DNA of 64,000 nt from Asterias rubens (taxonomy: Eukaryota; Echinodermata; Asteroidea; Forcipulatida; Asteriidae), in contig NC_047080.1 in NCBI RefSeq assembly GCF_902459465.1, positions 9,956,866 through 10,020,865 of the forward strand, read 5' to 3'. The notes below the pieces were generated by a model. That model saw only the letters and a list, made by a program, of their open reading frames with translations, had not been told where the DNA came from and ran no database searches. Every line of letters starts with the position of its first letter. Position 1 is the first letter of the stretch. A program made the translations under genes and the position numbers. Below, in pieces: positions 20,601-35,600 of the stretch.

Positions 20601-23600
20601 CATCCATTGTACCTTCTGTTTAATTGAAGAGAAAGTATACATTTGGTAATCACTCTTGAAATTAATTACAATAAAAACTTTTGGTAAGCAAACTACAGCA
20701 GCTTTTCAATAGACCATGTGAACCTTGTTTACAATCAGTGTGACCTTGTACATTCTTTCAGTATTCTGGCAGGCAAGATACTACACTGGTCCTATGGGAA
20801 AGTTGACATTTTGTGTCATAATTTCCACATACAACCAAGTGTTATGAAAGTAAAAGCTGGTCAAGTTTTGAGGTGTGCCCCCTTTCATCATAAGAATTAG
20901 ACAGTGCAATCTCCATAAAATATACGATTTTATGTTTTCTTCCATTAGGCTGTGTACAAATCGTGCCTGCAGGAAGTCCAGTCTCTGTGGCTCTTTTGTT
21001 ACAGGTCACATCGTCTATAGTATAAGCATTTTGAGAAACATTTCATTTCAAAGTAACCTGGTTGTGAAAAAAGATATCAGTTCAGCCCAAACATTTGAAT
21101 CTGAGAGTGTATTAGGAATTATTCTTCCCGTAAGGACATATTCGCTCCGGATTTTTTGCGACACCTAAAAAATGCTACCACCTTTTGAAATAAAATTTTC
21201 AAAGGTTAGATTTGCTGCATACATCTACAATTATATAGGATTAAAGGCAGTGGACACTATTGGTAATTACTCAAAATAATTATTGGCATAAAACCTCACT
21301 TGGTGACGAGTAATGGTGAGAGGCCGATGGTATATAAAACATTGTGAGAAACGGCTCCCTCTGAAGTAATGTAGTTTTCAAGAAAAAAGTAATTTACCAC
21401 AAATTTGATTTCAAGACCTCAGATTTAGAACTTGAGGTCTCGAAATCAACCATCTAAATGCACACAACTTCGTGTGACAAGGGTGTTTTTTCTTTCATTA
21501 TTATCTCGCAACTTCGATGATCGATTGAGCTCAAATTTTTACAGGTTTGTTATTTTATGCATGTGTTGAGATACACCAACTGTGAATGCTAGTCTTTGAC
21601 AATTACCAATAGTGTCCACTGCCTTTAAAACAATCAAACGGTTCCAAAAGCCTAAGGTGTATACTTTGCCTCTAAACAAGTTGGTGATACGTGATATGAG
21701 AAAGTGCATTTTACAGGAAAACATCCCTATGCTATTTGACCTTACCCGCAGCAACGAGTTTACCATCCAGCTGAGCAACTCCCACAGCACATCTGGACTG
21801 TTCCAATGTGGCAAAAGAGGGGTGGCTGCCTTCACTCTCGATGGAGAAAGATCTCTTGGAGCTTGGACGGCTTATTTGTGGACTGCTTGGTTTTTCGTAC
21901 AGCATGATGACATACAGCAGACCATTGAGAGTTGCTATGGCAATGTATCGGTTTTCTGTAATAAAAAAAAAGAATTAATTTAATTTCTTAGATCTTTTTT
22001 TGACTTTTATTTAATCTAGTTTGGGGTTGAACAAAGTATGTTAACAAAGTATCCAAATTTCTGTTTTATTTCTGTTGACATTTTTTTGACAAAATTGATG
22101 AACTCTTTTCATGCGCCGACCAGTTGCAAATCCCTTAAAAAAAATAGTTGTAAGACAACAAATAAAGATCGCACCGCTAAAAAAAAATCAGAACGTGAAA
22201 GAGGACTCTTCAGGTTGCTATTGTGACCTGTTTTGGGGGGTCGCCATTTGCAAAATCGAGCACAAAATTAAAGCGTCTATATGAACAGTTTATCACTAAA
22301 ATAAATGGTGCATGAAATGGTTAAAGAAATGAATACTATTAGCAATGTCTTGGCATTTTTGTGATAATTGTACAAAATTGAAAAGTCTCTAAAAAGGTTA
22401 ATGTTTTACCTGACATTTCCGTTGACGCGACAATCTTCCATTTTTCAATCCGTGACCGAGCTTTATTCAGATCCTCCGGGGAGAGGATTAGTTTCCTTGC
22501 AGACGGAGCTTCCTTGTTTCTTTCCTGTACACTGTTACTCCCGTTACTAGCAGGAGTCCCGTTACTTGCGTTACTCCCGTTACTAACACCATTGCTGATC
22601 TTAGCGGGAGAGATCAGAGTGTACTTCTTGGCGTCCAGTTTGTAGTCTTTGATTAGATCCGGTTCGATCTCGCCGAACTCTTCGACGTCTTTCAAGGTGT
22701 TGTTCTCAGAGAGCAGAAGAGTTTGAGGCTGTTGGAAAGTGTTAAATTTAAAGGAACATTACAGAATTGGCCTTTGCTAACAAAACAGTTGCTGGCAGTG
22801 TAAGCACTTTATGTAATCCACCATATATACATAAACTGACAAACCTGTAGAAGCAAGGAAATAAGGTTAGAACAAGGGGCGGACATGTTTGCAAACAAAG
22901 GTAAGTCAACACCAACCTCTTGTTGTAAAGTTTCCAGTTTGGTGCCACATTTCACTGTTCTACGGATCCAATCTAAAGCCGTCTCAAACAACTGTCTGTC
23001 GCTCATTCTAGACGACGACTTCGTAGCCACCACCTCAATCTATCAACAAAAGCGTTCAAGCAGAAACATGTCATCTAAATATCAAGAATAAATAAAACTA
23101 AACAGCTATTGACCCATTTCACCTGACGTCATCATCAGAATAATCTTGGATGCGCCATTTTGGTGGTCAATGTCAGCGTGTGTTATTAAGTGAAGTGCGC
23201 ATTTTTAGGTGACGCAGCGTGTACACGTAAGCCTATTGACCACCAACATGGTGAGCGTGGCATCAGTCGTGCAATGTGTCGCGCGTGCAAGGGGTCAATA
23301 AAGGGAATATAGGAATGGAGCAAGTAGATTTTGTTTTTCTTACAGGGCTACATTGCCATGGATTACCCATTTTGGGCTATAAAAAGCATTTTATAAAATG
23401 ACATGGTTGAAAAGATGTTATTAGAATAGAATACAATGATCCACACTAATATGCCTTGAAATTGTTTGGTTTCCTTTTACTTTGTGAACTAACACGGTCC
23501 ACAATTTTCGGGACTTTACAATTTGGAGGAAGCAATAATGCTTTAAGTGTCTTGTGAGGGTCAAGATAGGGAGTCGAACCTAAACTCTGCTGATCAGGTT

Positions 23601-26600
23601 CGGCTCGAACCCACAACCTTTATTACGCTAGACCACCGAGCTAGCCGATGGCTAGAGGCAGTTAATAATAATAATAATAATAAAACCAAAACTTGTATAG
23701 CGCCCTAATCATGTGTAAACATGCTTTAGGGCGCTGAACATGGAAAAATAGACAAACTAAAACATAAGAAAATACGGAATTATGTAACAACGGGAGTAAA
23801 CATTCTTAAAAACATTCAACAACAAACTCAATCAAAAGAAATCCTGAAGTATTAAAAATGCAATTAGGTCTAAAATCTCAAATACTAAACAGTTCCAATC
23901 CTATACGTAGTTAACACATCACAGCCCTTATACAAATTGATTGTCGACACTACCACTTATGTTGTTTTTCAATTACAACCTTCACCCCCCCTCCCAGCGG
24001 TCCCTTTCACCGGGATACTTAACGACGGAATGCTCTTGTATGGCTTGACTAGACAAAGAATCTAATATCAGAGCAGATGATCTGTTGAGGTGTTGTTCTT
24101 TGAAGCGTGGGATAACGACGAACGAGGCTTTAATTATTTGCAATGACGCAGGAGATAAATGAAACCTAGAAACTGCAGGTGCATCTGAGAATAGATATGG
24201 CCTTGGGTCGGACGGTGGAGGATAAAAAACTCACAGTCAGAGTGTTTATAAACAATGACTGTAAGGCCATGAAGCCTGTCTAAATTAGGTATCAGGATGT
24301 TTGGAGGTTTAACACAAAAACAAAAATATGTTTTGCTGATAAGTGCACTTGCCCCATTCCAAAATGTATTATTAAAGGCACTGTACACGTTTGGTAATTG
24401 TCCAAGACCAGTGTTCTCACTGGGTGCATTCCATCATAAGCATAAAATAACAAAGCTGTGAACATTCTGGCTCAATCGGTCATCGAAGTTGCGAGAAAAT
24501 GATGAAAGAAAAAACACCCTTCTTGGACGAATTTGTGTGCTTTCAGATAGGAATAAAAGACTTCTAGTTTAAGAAGTCTTTTATTATTTTTAGTGAGAAA
24601 TTATCTCTTTCTCAAAAACTACGTTACTTCAGAGGGAGTCGTTTCCCACAATGTTTTATACTATCAACAGCTCTCCAATGCTTGTTACCAAGTCAGTTGT
24701 TAAGTTAATATTTGTTTGGAATAATTACCAAACAAGTACCTTCCCTTTAATCTGTAGGCCAAACGCAATTTGGAAATTAATGTTCTTCCAAGTTCTCATT
24801 TAAATTTATAAACAACAGCTGTCTAATTGATCCCCAAGCAATTTTGATTTTTTTAAATTGACTTTATTGAATGGCCCCCGTCTTAGATAAACTTCAATCA
24901 TATCAAAAAAATCCATACGTGGATACTTTACTTTGTGAAGAGAAAATATGTAGTCACCTGTAACCGTGGCAACTCCTGGAATTCATTCGTCAAGGCTACA
25001 CTGTCGATATTTTTCTTGAGGAAGTCATCAACGATACTGACAAGCTCATCATCTTCTTCAGCGCTGGCAAACGAACGAAGGTCTGCAAAGATAATTAGTA
25101 TTGTTTGCTTTCTTTATACAACCAAAGGAGTTGCATAAAACCAAAGGAGTTGTACTTAAGTAGGTATTGGTCGAGAGGAGTGAGTTTGGACCTTCTAATC
25201 ATGATGAGGGATGAACACCTCTGGCGTGACGTTGTGCATGGAATCTCGGTTGCGACCGCTAAATGATGATAATGAAGAGTGAGTCAGGGTATCTGAATCT
25301 AAATTAGAACGTCGGCAAAGCATCCTAATGCAAACATCACACCAACTTTTTGTCGAGAAGACAATGAAGAAATTTCAGTATTAGATGTGGGAAGAAAAAC
25401 CCTATTGACCCATTTCACCTGGCGTCATCATCAGAAAAATCTTGAATGCGCCATACTGGTGGACAATTTCACTGTGCGTTTTCATATATAACTCTATGCC
25501 GTGCGTTATGCAGTGAAGTGTGCATTTTAGGCAACGCGGCGTTAATACACGTAAACCTAACTGCCCACCAACATGTCGCCGCGTGTGACGCGCGTGCAAG
25601 GGGTCAATAGGGAAAACCCATGCAACCAGGTAGGGGCTGAAAAACCAAACCTCCATGCAAGGCTCCAGTCCAGGCTCGAACCAGGGTCCACCGACGTGAA
25701 AGGGGGGGGACAGAAACCACTGAGCCAACCTGACTGCCCCGAGTGCAGCGTTCTTACTTAACAGTGGTCCCCTAGCCAAATGCCAGTTAAAAAACTAAAT
25801 TCACTCCTAGTAGTTCGACTGACTAGCTTAGTTTAAAGAGCATTCCTAGTTCATTTCAAATAATGGACTAGTGGAATAAATATTAAGAGCAAACCTTGCT
25901 GACTATGGTAGGAGTTAGTTTGGGGGGGAGTGGGGGGGGGGAGGAGAAGTTGGGTGGAGGGCAGTTAGGGTCCTATGTAAGTTGTGGAGGGGTGAGTTGG
26001 GGGGATACAGTGGGAGTGGGTTCCAGAGGTTGAATGGAGAGAAACTCACCAAGACAGTTCTTTGGGTTGAGTTGCTGTACAAGGTGACGGGCACACGCAT
26101 TCTTAACTCTTCCCATCTGCCATTGTTTGGCTGCTTGGTAGACAGACTCCACTTGGCAATAGAGTACATCCAGCCTGTCAAAACAACAACAAAACACCAT
26201 GTAAAAAGAATTGAGGCACTTTTACTTAGCCATCTACACTCCACGTTGAACAGGGGTGAGAGTTATTACTAGCAAAAAAGCCTGAAACTTTGATACATAC
26301 TCAAAGGATGGCATTTGAAATTATTGCATTTGCAGCTTTTGATAACCCCTGGAGTTACAGATGCCAAGGAGCTTTTGGGAACGAAGTCTGCAGCACTAGA
26401 GAAGTAGACCAAAGAGCAGGATTTCTTTTTTGTGCCAAAAATATTGTCTGATTTTCTTCACATAAAAAGTGTGAACTCAGATACAACTCTTGAAAATCTC
26501 ATCCCTGCTTTACAGGGTTTGGGTACTTTTTGTACGACACAAAAATCCACAGATTTATTTAAACTTACATGGATTGAGGTAGTAATGGTAGAAACCTTCC

Positions 26601-29600
26601 CGGAAAATGTTACTTGCTGAGGTGCTGTAGTTTTTTGTGAAATAACTAAAACAATTTCACAAAAATAATTTGTCTCAGAAGGACAAACACTATTTTAGCA
26701 AGTACAAAGGATCTAAGCGACTCTCCTGCAAACATTTTCACTTTATTTTCTCAAAAACATGAAGATTAATTAAGTTGAAACTTCTACAGGTAACTATATT
26801 ACATGCATCTTCATTCACAGTGAGTAGGGGTTCATGTCATGGCCAAGTACTTGATCTACAAAAGGTATCCAAATCCTTTAAAGCCATTGGACCCTTTCGG
26901 TAAACAGTATTGTCCAAGGCCCACACTTCGTGTATCACAACTTCTATATCAAATAACAAACCTGTGAAAATTTGGGCTTAATCGGTCATCGGAGTCAGGA
27001 GAAAATAACGGGAAAACCCACCCTTGCATCGGCACGTTTCGCCGTGTCATGACATGTGTTTAAAATAAATCCGTAATTCTCGATATCGAGAATTGATATT
27101 GTTTTACTGTTTTCTCTGAAAGTAAAGCATGTCATGGAAGAATATTTCAAGAGAAGTCTTTCACCACTACCTTCTGTAAACCCTGTAAGTTATTTGTAAA
27201 TCTGTGAACTTTTATTATGTTGTTTCTGTACCGAAAAGGTCCAATGGCTTTAAGGCTGAAGTTGAAAGTATGATATAATTGTTTTAGAATATCTAATAGA
27301 GGTAGAGTAACTCGTCTTTTTTTTCAGCGTTTAATATTTGAGCCACATCTGTCCTCTGTGCTTCTTGCATTATAATTGTTAATTTTCAGCTTTAAAGCAC
27401 ATGTGTCACTTCGGTAATTGACAAAGACAAGAATCCACACTTGGTGTGATCCAACATATAATAAAACCTGTGAAAATAACAAGCAATGGAGAGCTGTTGA
27501 TAGTGTAAAACATTGTGAGAAACGTCTCACCGGGAAATTGTTTTCACTATGCTAAAAAAAACTACAGCACCTCAGCAAGTAATATTTTTAGAGAAGCTTT
27601 CTACCATCATGATCCTTAAAGGCAGTGGACACTATTGGTAGTTCCTAAAAATAATTATTAGCATAAAACCTTACTTGGTAACAAGCAATGAGGAGCTGTT
27701 GATAGTATAAAACATTGTGAGAAACGGATCCCTCTAAAGTGACGTAGTTTTCGATAAGGAAGTAATTTTCCAAGAATTTGATTTCGAGACCTCGGAATTA
27801 GATTTTGAGGTCTTGAAATCAAGCATCTGAAAGCGCACAACTTCGTGTGACAAGGGTGTTTTTTCTTTCATTATTATCTCGCAACTTCGACAACCAATTG
27901 AGCTCAAAATTTCACAGGTTTGTTATTTAATGCATATATCTGTTGAGACACACCTAGTGAGAAGACTGGTGTTCGACAATTACCAATAGTGTCCAGTGTC
28001 TTTAAACCGTGCAAGTTAAATGTAAATCTGTGGATGTTTGTGTTTTGTGTCGTACAAAAAGTGCCCAAACCCTTTAAGCAGTGTTTATGGATAATGTCCA
28101 AGCCAGACTAGACCATTATGATGTATTATAATGACTGCAACAGCTTTCTTTGGAATTTATTTACGTAGATAACTGTTTGCCCTTAGAAAATACCTCTGCA
28201 AACTTGGCAGCCAACACTTTTACAAAAAGTTATTTCAGTTTTCGCAGGTGTTGGAATGATAACGTTACTTTTTTGCAGTATTTTCAGCAAGAGTCATAAC
28301 TCAACTCAAAGTCTTAGTTTTGAAAATAGAGAAAGTATCAAATAGTTAACCAGAAGGAAAACCGACTGGGTAAATTTTAAATGATTTTGGGATTGAACAC
28401 TAGCTGTCTGATTTTTGACTGGCACCGCCGAACAAAAGTTTTGGTTTCTTAAATTATAAGATCGTTACTGTGTAAATTTAGGGCGTTTTTCCTGTTTTAA
28501 AGACTCAAAGGCATACTATGTATGGATGACAACATAACATGTCCCATCTCTGCCTCTTTTTCGACTCTCTTCAAGTTTTTATCGCATAACGGATAATCTC
28601 GTACTTGCTTTTCACAAATTGTAATTTGTTGAATTAGGCTATTTTGTCATGGAAGGGTCGAGGGAGACCGACAACACAGGGCTAGTAGATAGCCAAGTTG
28701 AAAGAGCACCGGCAAGCGTTGGCTCAAATCCTGCTCTAATAATTTGTTCTTTGTTAAACCCCAAGATAAAACGTTCAAAGTGTGACACCAACCTTCCAGT
28801 GTACGCAAAGTTGACCAGCAACTCGATGGCGGCGGGGTTCACATTCTCTAGACGGTGTTTCAACGGGATACTGTTATTCTCCATCTCCTTGTAGAAGTCA
28901 AAGAGGTAGGGACTGCAACAGGCAAGGACGGCTCGATGAGCGGGGACGATGTGGTTCTCGATCGACAAATGAACGTCGGCAAACTGCTGCTGCTTTCGGA
29001 GCTCGTTAAGATACGCCATGACGGCGCCGGGACCAGTCTCGTCCTCGTAGAATAAGGGCTGGTCCGATACCACAAATTTCCGATCTTCTGTTTTGGTGAG
29101 AAGCAAGGATGGGGGTTGTGTTAAGAACTACTTAACGATCTCAAATCCTGCTCCTAAACGAATTCTACAAAAACCTTCTCAAAAGAAGATCCAAGTTGTT
29201 CTTCAAAGGTTTCATCCAGAAAAAGTTAGTCCGGGAATCTACTCCAGGTTCTGGTTTTCAAAACTGTAGTAAAAGAAGTTAAGGTGCTACATCTACTAAA
29301 TCTACGACCATCTTAAATTGTTTTCCCCAATCACTGTAATTCAAACAGAGGCTGGAAGGTAAAAAATAGTCTGGTGCTGATCAGTAATTAATATTCATAA
29401 TTGTGATTGCACACGGGGAACACAACAAAGATGGCTGAAGCAGATAAAGATCCGTTTGGGCAGGACGATGCAATCGGCTACAGCAGCACGGCTACAACTT
29501 GTCTACGATATTTTCTGCTTCGGTCAGGGGTCAATCACAAATATCAACATTTTCACAAGCGTACGAACCAGACGCTGGGAGGGAGGGGGGTTAATGCCCG

Positions 29601-32600
29601 CCGTACGCTTTCCTTTTCAGGAAAAATGTCGAACTATAAAATATACGTGTAGCTTCTTGGAGATTTTTTACACGGTAAGATAAGACGCAGTGTTTTTTTG
29701 TTTTGTTTATGTGAACTTTTGAAAGTCACATTAGCTGTGTCTGGTACGCTGGAAATTACGGTATAATACACCTGTTTTCGATGTGTTTTTCTATATTTCT
29801 GCGCTCGTAATAAACAGGGTTTGCATGTAATTTACATTCAAGTATCTCTATGTAGAACAGAGTGAAGGAAGAAAGAAAAAAGAAAAAACATTTTTCTTTG
29901 AACACTTCTAGGTTATTGTACAAGTGTACGGTTCATACGCTTGTGACAATGTTGATACATGTGATTGTGAACGACCCCTTAACTATCTCGGTAGAGAGAA
30001 AAGTGATAAAACATCCGCAGAAATTATTCTCTCTAGTATGAGGAAAATCGTCAGGCAAAGCTTTCACAAAGATGGATGACAAAAGCAAAGATGGCCGCCA
30101 TTTTTAGATTAAATGTCACTCACGCCAGACCTTCAGCAAACTTAAATAATAATCTAAACTCAATTAAATATTATTGTTAATGAGTTATTTTGGTGCACTG
30201 CAACAGGCCTCAAACCTCGCTCTTGAAGGTGGCACAGCAATTTCTCTCTGGTAAGGGCAACTTCTATGACGAAAAAAGGTAAATTTGTATTGGAATTTTG
30301 CCAAGGGCACAACAGCAAAAGCACAGGGCACCAAGGCAGTTGCTCAGGGTGCCGAGGGTTAATTCGAGGCCTGCTGCAAACAAATAGTAAATAGTCCTTT
30401 AAACCTAGCCAAACAACATAAATTATTATAAACGGTAGTTACATGCACTTTCCATACAAGTCGAAATGAATTTTCAAACAGTAAAATATTTGTTCGGTTG
30501 CATCTGCCCTTTAAAAAAAAAAACAGAAAGATAAACAGCTGGGGAAAATCTTAAGCCAAAGCAGATCATCTTCCGCCTGCAATACAAATAACTACGACAA
30601 AGTCCCTTCAAAATTATCTAAATGTCAAAAGAATAAAAACCTCTGTATATAAAATGCCATTGAATAATTGTGGAGTTTGGTTTAACAGACGTACCATCAA
30701 TATTTTTCTGTATAAGTTATTACCCCTGCACAAATTCAAATCTATTTCTGATCTGTAGTCAACTTCAATCAGTATGTTTTCCAACATAAAACTATCCTCA
30801 AAACTTTTTGCAAACAGTCGGCCATAATAAAAATTGATGGAAGCACAAAATATTAAACTGGCTGGTCGCATTTTCATATTTTGGTTCGGATAATTAATGC
30901 AAATGTCTAGTCTTTGAATGAACGTTGTTCAGATGATAATAAAAGACTAGTCTGATAGACAACACATGGATGATTGTAGTAACACTTAATAATTGGTAAT
31001 TACTCAAAATAATTACGAGTAATGGGGAGCTGTTGATAGTATAAAACAGTGTGAGAAACGGCTCCCTCTGAAGTAACATAGTTTTTGAGAAATAAGTAAA
31101 TTTCCACAAATTTGAACTTGAGACCTCAGATTTGGAATTTGAGGTCTCGAAATCAAGCATCTGAAAACTCACAACTTGGTGTGACAAGGGTGTTTTTTTT
31201 CTTTCAATATTATATCGCAACTGTGATGACCAATTGAGCTCAAATTTTCACAGGCTTGTTATTTTATGCATTTGTTGAGAAACACCAAGTGAGAAGACTG
31301 GTCCTTGACAATTACCAGTAGTGTCCAGTGTCTTTAAGGGCCACAACAACCTTCTTCATTTTTCAGATAGGAATTCCATAATTTAAATAAGACATGTTTG
31401 TACTTTACAATAGTTCTTTGTCGGCCATATTAAATTTTATGGAAACAAAAAATACAAAACTTTAATCGTTTGGTATTGTTCACTGGAACAAAATTGTTCA
31501 ATCTTTTACTCAATATTTTTTCAGACAGGAATTTCACAATGTTAATGAGACGTGTCTGTACTTTATAGTCAGACTTAATTGGTAATACATGTGGGCACCT
31601 GGGAAACGTGTGCAAATTGGCAAATTGCTAATAGCTTTTAGCTCATTGGGGAACAGTAATAATTTATGGTAAGGCTTTACTCTATATTGGTAGAGTGTTT
31701 AACTCATGGAGTAGTCTACTGGTAATAGCATTTTAAAGGTAGGGCCATAGATTGGGGAATATTCCCACATGCCTGGAGTTATACGCAGGGCACAGAGACC
31801 AATCTTCGTTGCCCCAATCTTCGTTGCCCCTGGTATTGGCCTCATGGTGCCCTTCAAAATTTGCCCATCCACTTCAAGATTTTTCCTATGGAAGTGCCCG
31901 TTGCAAAATCAAAATGGCCTTGCCCTTTCAACGTGTTCAAAGATGAAAATCCAGGCCTGCTCCAAAATATTAACTGCCATGAATAAAAACTAACTGCACT
32001 GAAGCTGTTGATACATGTAGTATCTAATAGGGAAAAGATTTCCTTCAAAGTAAAATGGTTAATGGTAATTCTTTCCCTTAAAAATATTTCAATCATTAGA
32101 ACTCGCTGCCACCTTTCTAAATATGGATGGATTTTTAAGTTCTTATGAAAATACCGGAATGTTCTGCTGAAACTTTCATGCGACTTTTACCATACATTTC
32201 TTGATAAAGTCACATGTTTCTGCCTATAAATCAGCATGACATTGGCACCACCGATCTACCTACATGTACCCTTTAAACTCTGCATATTTGTGCGTTCCTT
32301 TTTGAGGAAACGGTTCAACCAGTTCCGACATTCATGAGTAAGAAAGAAATTTCCTTTTGATTGAAAGAGGAAGTGTGGAGGAATGGACCTCAAGTTTCCT
32401 GGTGAGATTTAATTTCCACATGCCTGAAATTAATACGAGACGACCAATTAAATTGGAAATAGAGATCCAAGTAAATTTATTACTTCCGAGATTAAGCTTC
32501 GATTTGGGCCCAATTTCACAGAGCTAGCTAGTGAAGCACAAAAAGTGACAGAGCATGCTAAAACATGCTTACTGGAATAGCCAAAGTAGCTAAGCACATC

Positions 32601-35600
32601 AAATTCATGCTTACCAGAATAAGGTTACTAGCCAAAGTACTATCACATATATACAAACTGTGACTGTATATAGGATTTGAGGCATTGCCTGGTGAGGTAT
32701 CAATGTATATTTGGTTTGCGGTAACACCATGTGTGTATCTACTTGCCAGGTAGAGTTTGTTCTTAGAGAACTGTCTTGCTAAATTCTACTGCCGCGGAGT
32801 AGATAATCGGAAGGTCGGGAGACTTCTCAGTTCCGAAAAGAACTGCCCTGTTTATTAACTATTACCAGGGCGGATGGTATAGAAATTAGACTGGACTACT
32901 ACTTTAGCTTATAGGATCGTAATTAACTGTACTGCCGCGGAGTCAGTTCTAAAATCTGCCACGCCTCACTACACACGAGAGGTTTCTCACACAATGGCCA
33001 ACCCTAACAATAGCCATGAGCCCCCTAACCACACAACCAACCCTAACAATAGCCCTGAGCCCGCCAACCACACAACCAATCAGAGCATTGATTGACCTGC
33101 AGTGGATCCACTGAACCCCTACAAATAAGCCCACTCTTCTCTTACCTCTTCAGTCTCCTGACTAGAGCAAGCTAGTCGAAAGTAGTAGTCCAGTCTAATT
33201 TCTATACCATCCGCCCTGGTAATAGTTAATAAACAGGACAGTTCTTTTCAGAACTGAGAAGTCTCCCGACCCTCCGATTATCTACTCCGCGGCAGTAGAA
33301 TAAAGCAAGACAGTTCTCTAAGAACAACTCTACCTGGCAAGTAGATACACACATGGTGTTACCGCAAACCAAATATATATAAACTGTGACTGGTAGGCTG
33401 CTAGTGTTTGATTAGCAGAAAAATTGTTTCTGCTCGAGTAGCTAAGCATTTACAAAAGTATGCTTACCAGAAGGTTACCAGCCAAACTACTATGTCTCAT
33501 AAACAACTTGTGATTGGTATCCTGCTCATTTCTGCTTAGCAGACAATTGTTAAAGGTTATTTTCCGCTCTAAGCAGCTCTTTGAAATTTGGGCCCCTTGT
33601 GAGGATTGCAAGTAGCAGCCACTAACCATGTACAAAAAATGCTTAACAATACGAACAGGCTACCAGCCAAATACAATTATGCATTGCTTCTGGCTCAACT
33701 GATCAACACAAGACCATCGAACTTGAGTTTACCGACCCGATGCTAAAACAAAATGGCCTTGGAAATCAAGTGTTAGAGTCGAGCCCTGAATAATGTATAA
33801 TTGCTAATGTCAAATAATGAGACAATCATAGACTTGGGACGTTTTCAACTCTTTTGTATTTGGTTATGCCTCGTTGTCTAAGATCAAATCTCCATATGAT
33901 TATTTCTTTTTATAAATGACAAAGCAAACACTTAAAGCCATTTCGGCTTCGTCGGTGGGGCATAGAAGTTTCATATTTCCAGTTTAAAAGCTTTACATGA
34001 TATCAGGCTTTTTCTGATAGCAACCATAAAAGAGTTCTCCCACGTTTGTTTTTTTTTTTTTTTTCATAACTCTTTGAAGTTTGGCCGAAGCACCCAGAAT
34101 TGAAACATAGGTCTTCGGAATATATAGTACTTGGTGTTTACTGTGCAATCTGGAGCATCAATTTATTTTTATTGAAAAAAAAAAAAATAATGTTTTGCTA
34201 TTTTGGCCGAAATTTCCCATCACAGCATTCAATTCATTCATATTGGGTTCATACTTGCGTGTCTTTTAGTGCAAACTTCGGCCGATATGCCCCAAAAATT
34301 TTTGAGCAAGGAGAAAACCCTGCTGCATTTAAGCAAATAAGCTGCCCCTTATCAACAGCCACAGCACCCAATCAGATACAACCTCACAGCGCTTTTCAAT
34401 CATAAAGTCACCAATAGCAAAAAACCCTGCTAAGCGGGGGAAAAGGTTACCATCTAATATACCATGCAATGTACATTGTGACTGGTTCCCTGCAAATCGG
34501 TGCTTAAACTTACTCAGCATGACCCTCCTGCTAAGCATCTCTATCAAAATGGTCCAGCTCTGGAACTTCACACTCTTGCTGTTAGACTGGGAAGTCTCAG
34601 ACTCTGTTCCCTTTTAAAAAATACCCTACACTCCTATGATTTGTTTCAAATGAAAATGCCCTTTGCAAAATGGAAAACATGACCTTGACCACTCAAACAT
34701 GACTTACCGAGTCTGAAAACAATCTAATCTTTGAGCCAATATGAATTAAGATAGCGGTAAATACAGGCATGATATTTGGTCCTTCAAAAAAATGTAGGAA
34801 CATTTTATCAAGTTCAAGGGCCAGCCTACATGTGTGCATTGTGTAGGCTCGGATAGACTCTGTATGCCTTTATTAAAGGGAAAGTACACATTTGGTAGTT
34901 ACTCAAAACAAATATTAACTTAAAAACTGACTTGGTAACATTAACAAGCATTGGAGAGCTGTTGATAGTATAAAACATTGTAGGAAACAACTCCCTCTGA
35001 ATTAATGTTAATTTTTGAGAAAGAGGTAATTTCTCACTAGAAGTCTAGAAGCTAGAAGTCTTTTATTCCTATCTGAAAGCACACAAATTCGTCCAACAAG
35101 GGTGTTTTTTCTTTCATCATTTTCTCACAACTTCGATGACCGATTGAGCCCAAATTTTCACAGGCTTTGTTATTTTATGGTTATGATGGGAAACACCAAG
35201 TGAGAAGACTGGTCTTTGACAATTATCAAACGTGTACCTTCCCTTCAACTATCTCGGTATTCAGATTTTTTCCCAAGTACAACAAATCTTAAAACAGACG
35301 GAAGAATATCATGCCTGCGGTAAAACAATGTAAACACTAAAAAGGTTAGAGTATGAAAATGATTTTAAAAAGCAGGAAAAAAAGGAACAAAAAGAGGCAA
35401 CTAGAGAGAAACTCTGAAGCACCCGGCAGCTATTTCAAGAAACCAGCCAGACATCAAAAAGAGGGACTCCTCCTTCTTAGATATCTAATCTTGAAATAAA
35501 AATAAATAAAAAAAACACCACCTAAGACCAAAGATGGTATAAACTCCTAGAAAAACACACACCCTGTCTGCGCTTGGATTCTGCATGAGTGCCGCCATTG

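Noticed and set aside
25402..25779. 125-aa - strand ORF
   Set aside because: It spans a MITE and a reversed SINE relic; residues show no protein family.
30614..31220. Two - strand ORFs of 87 and 108 aa
   Set aside because: The second lies on a TTAA-type MITE and the first has AT-biased composition without any domain or splice fit to the kelch gene.
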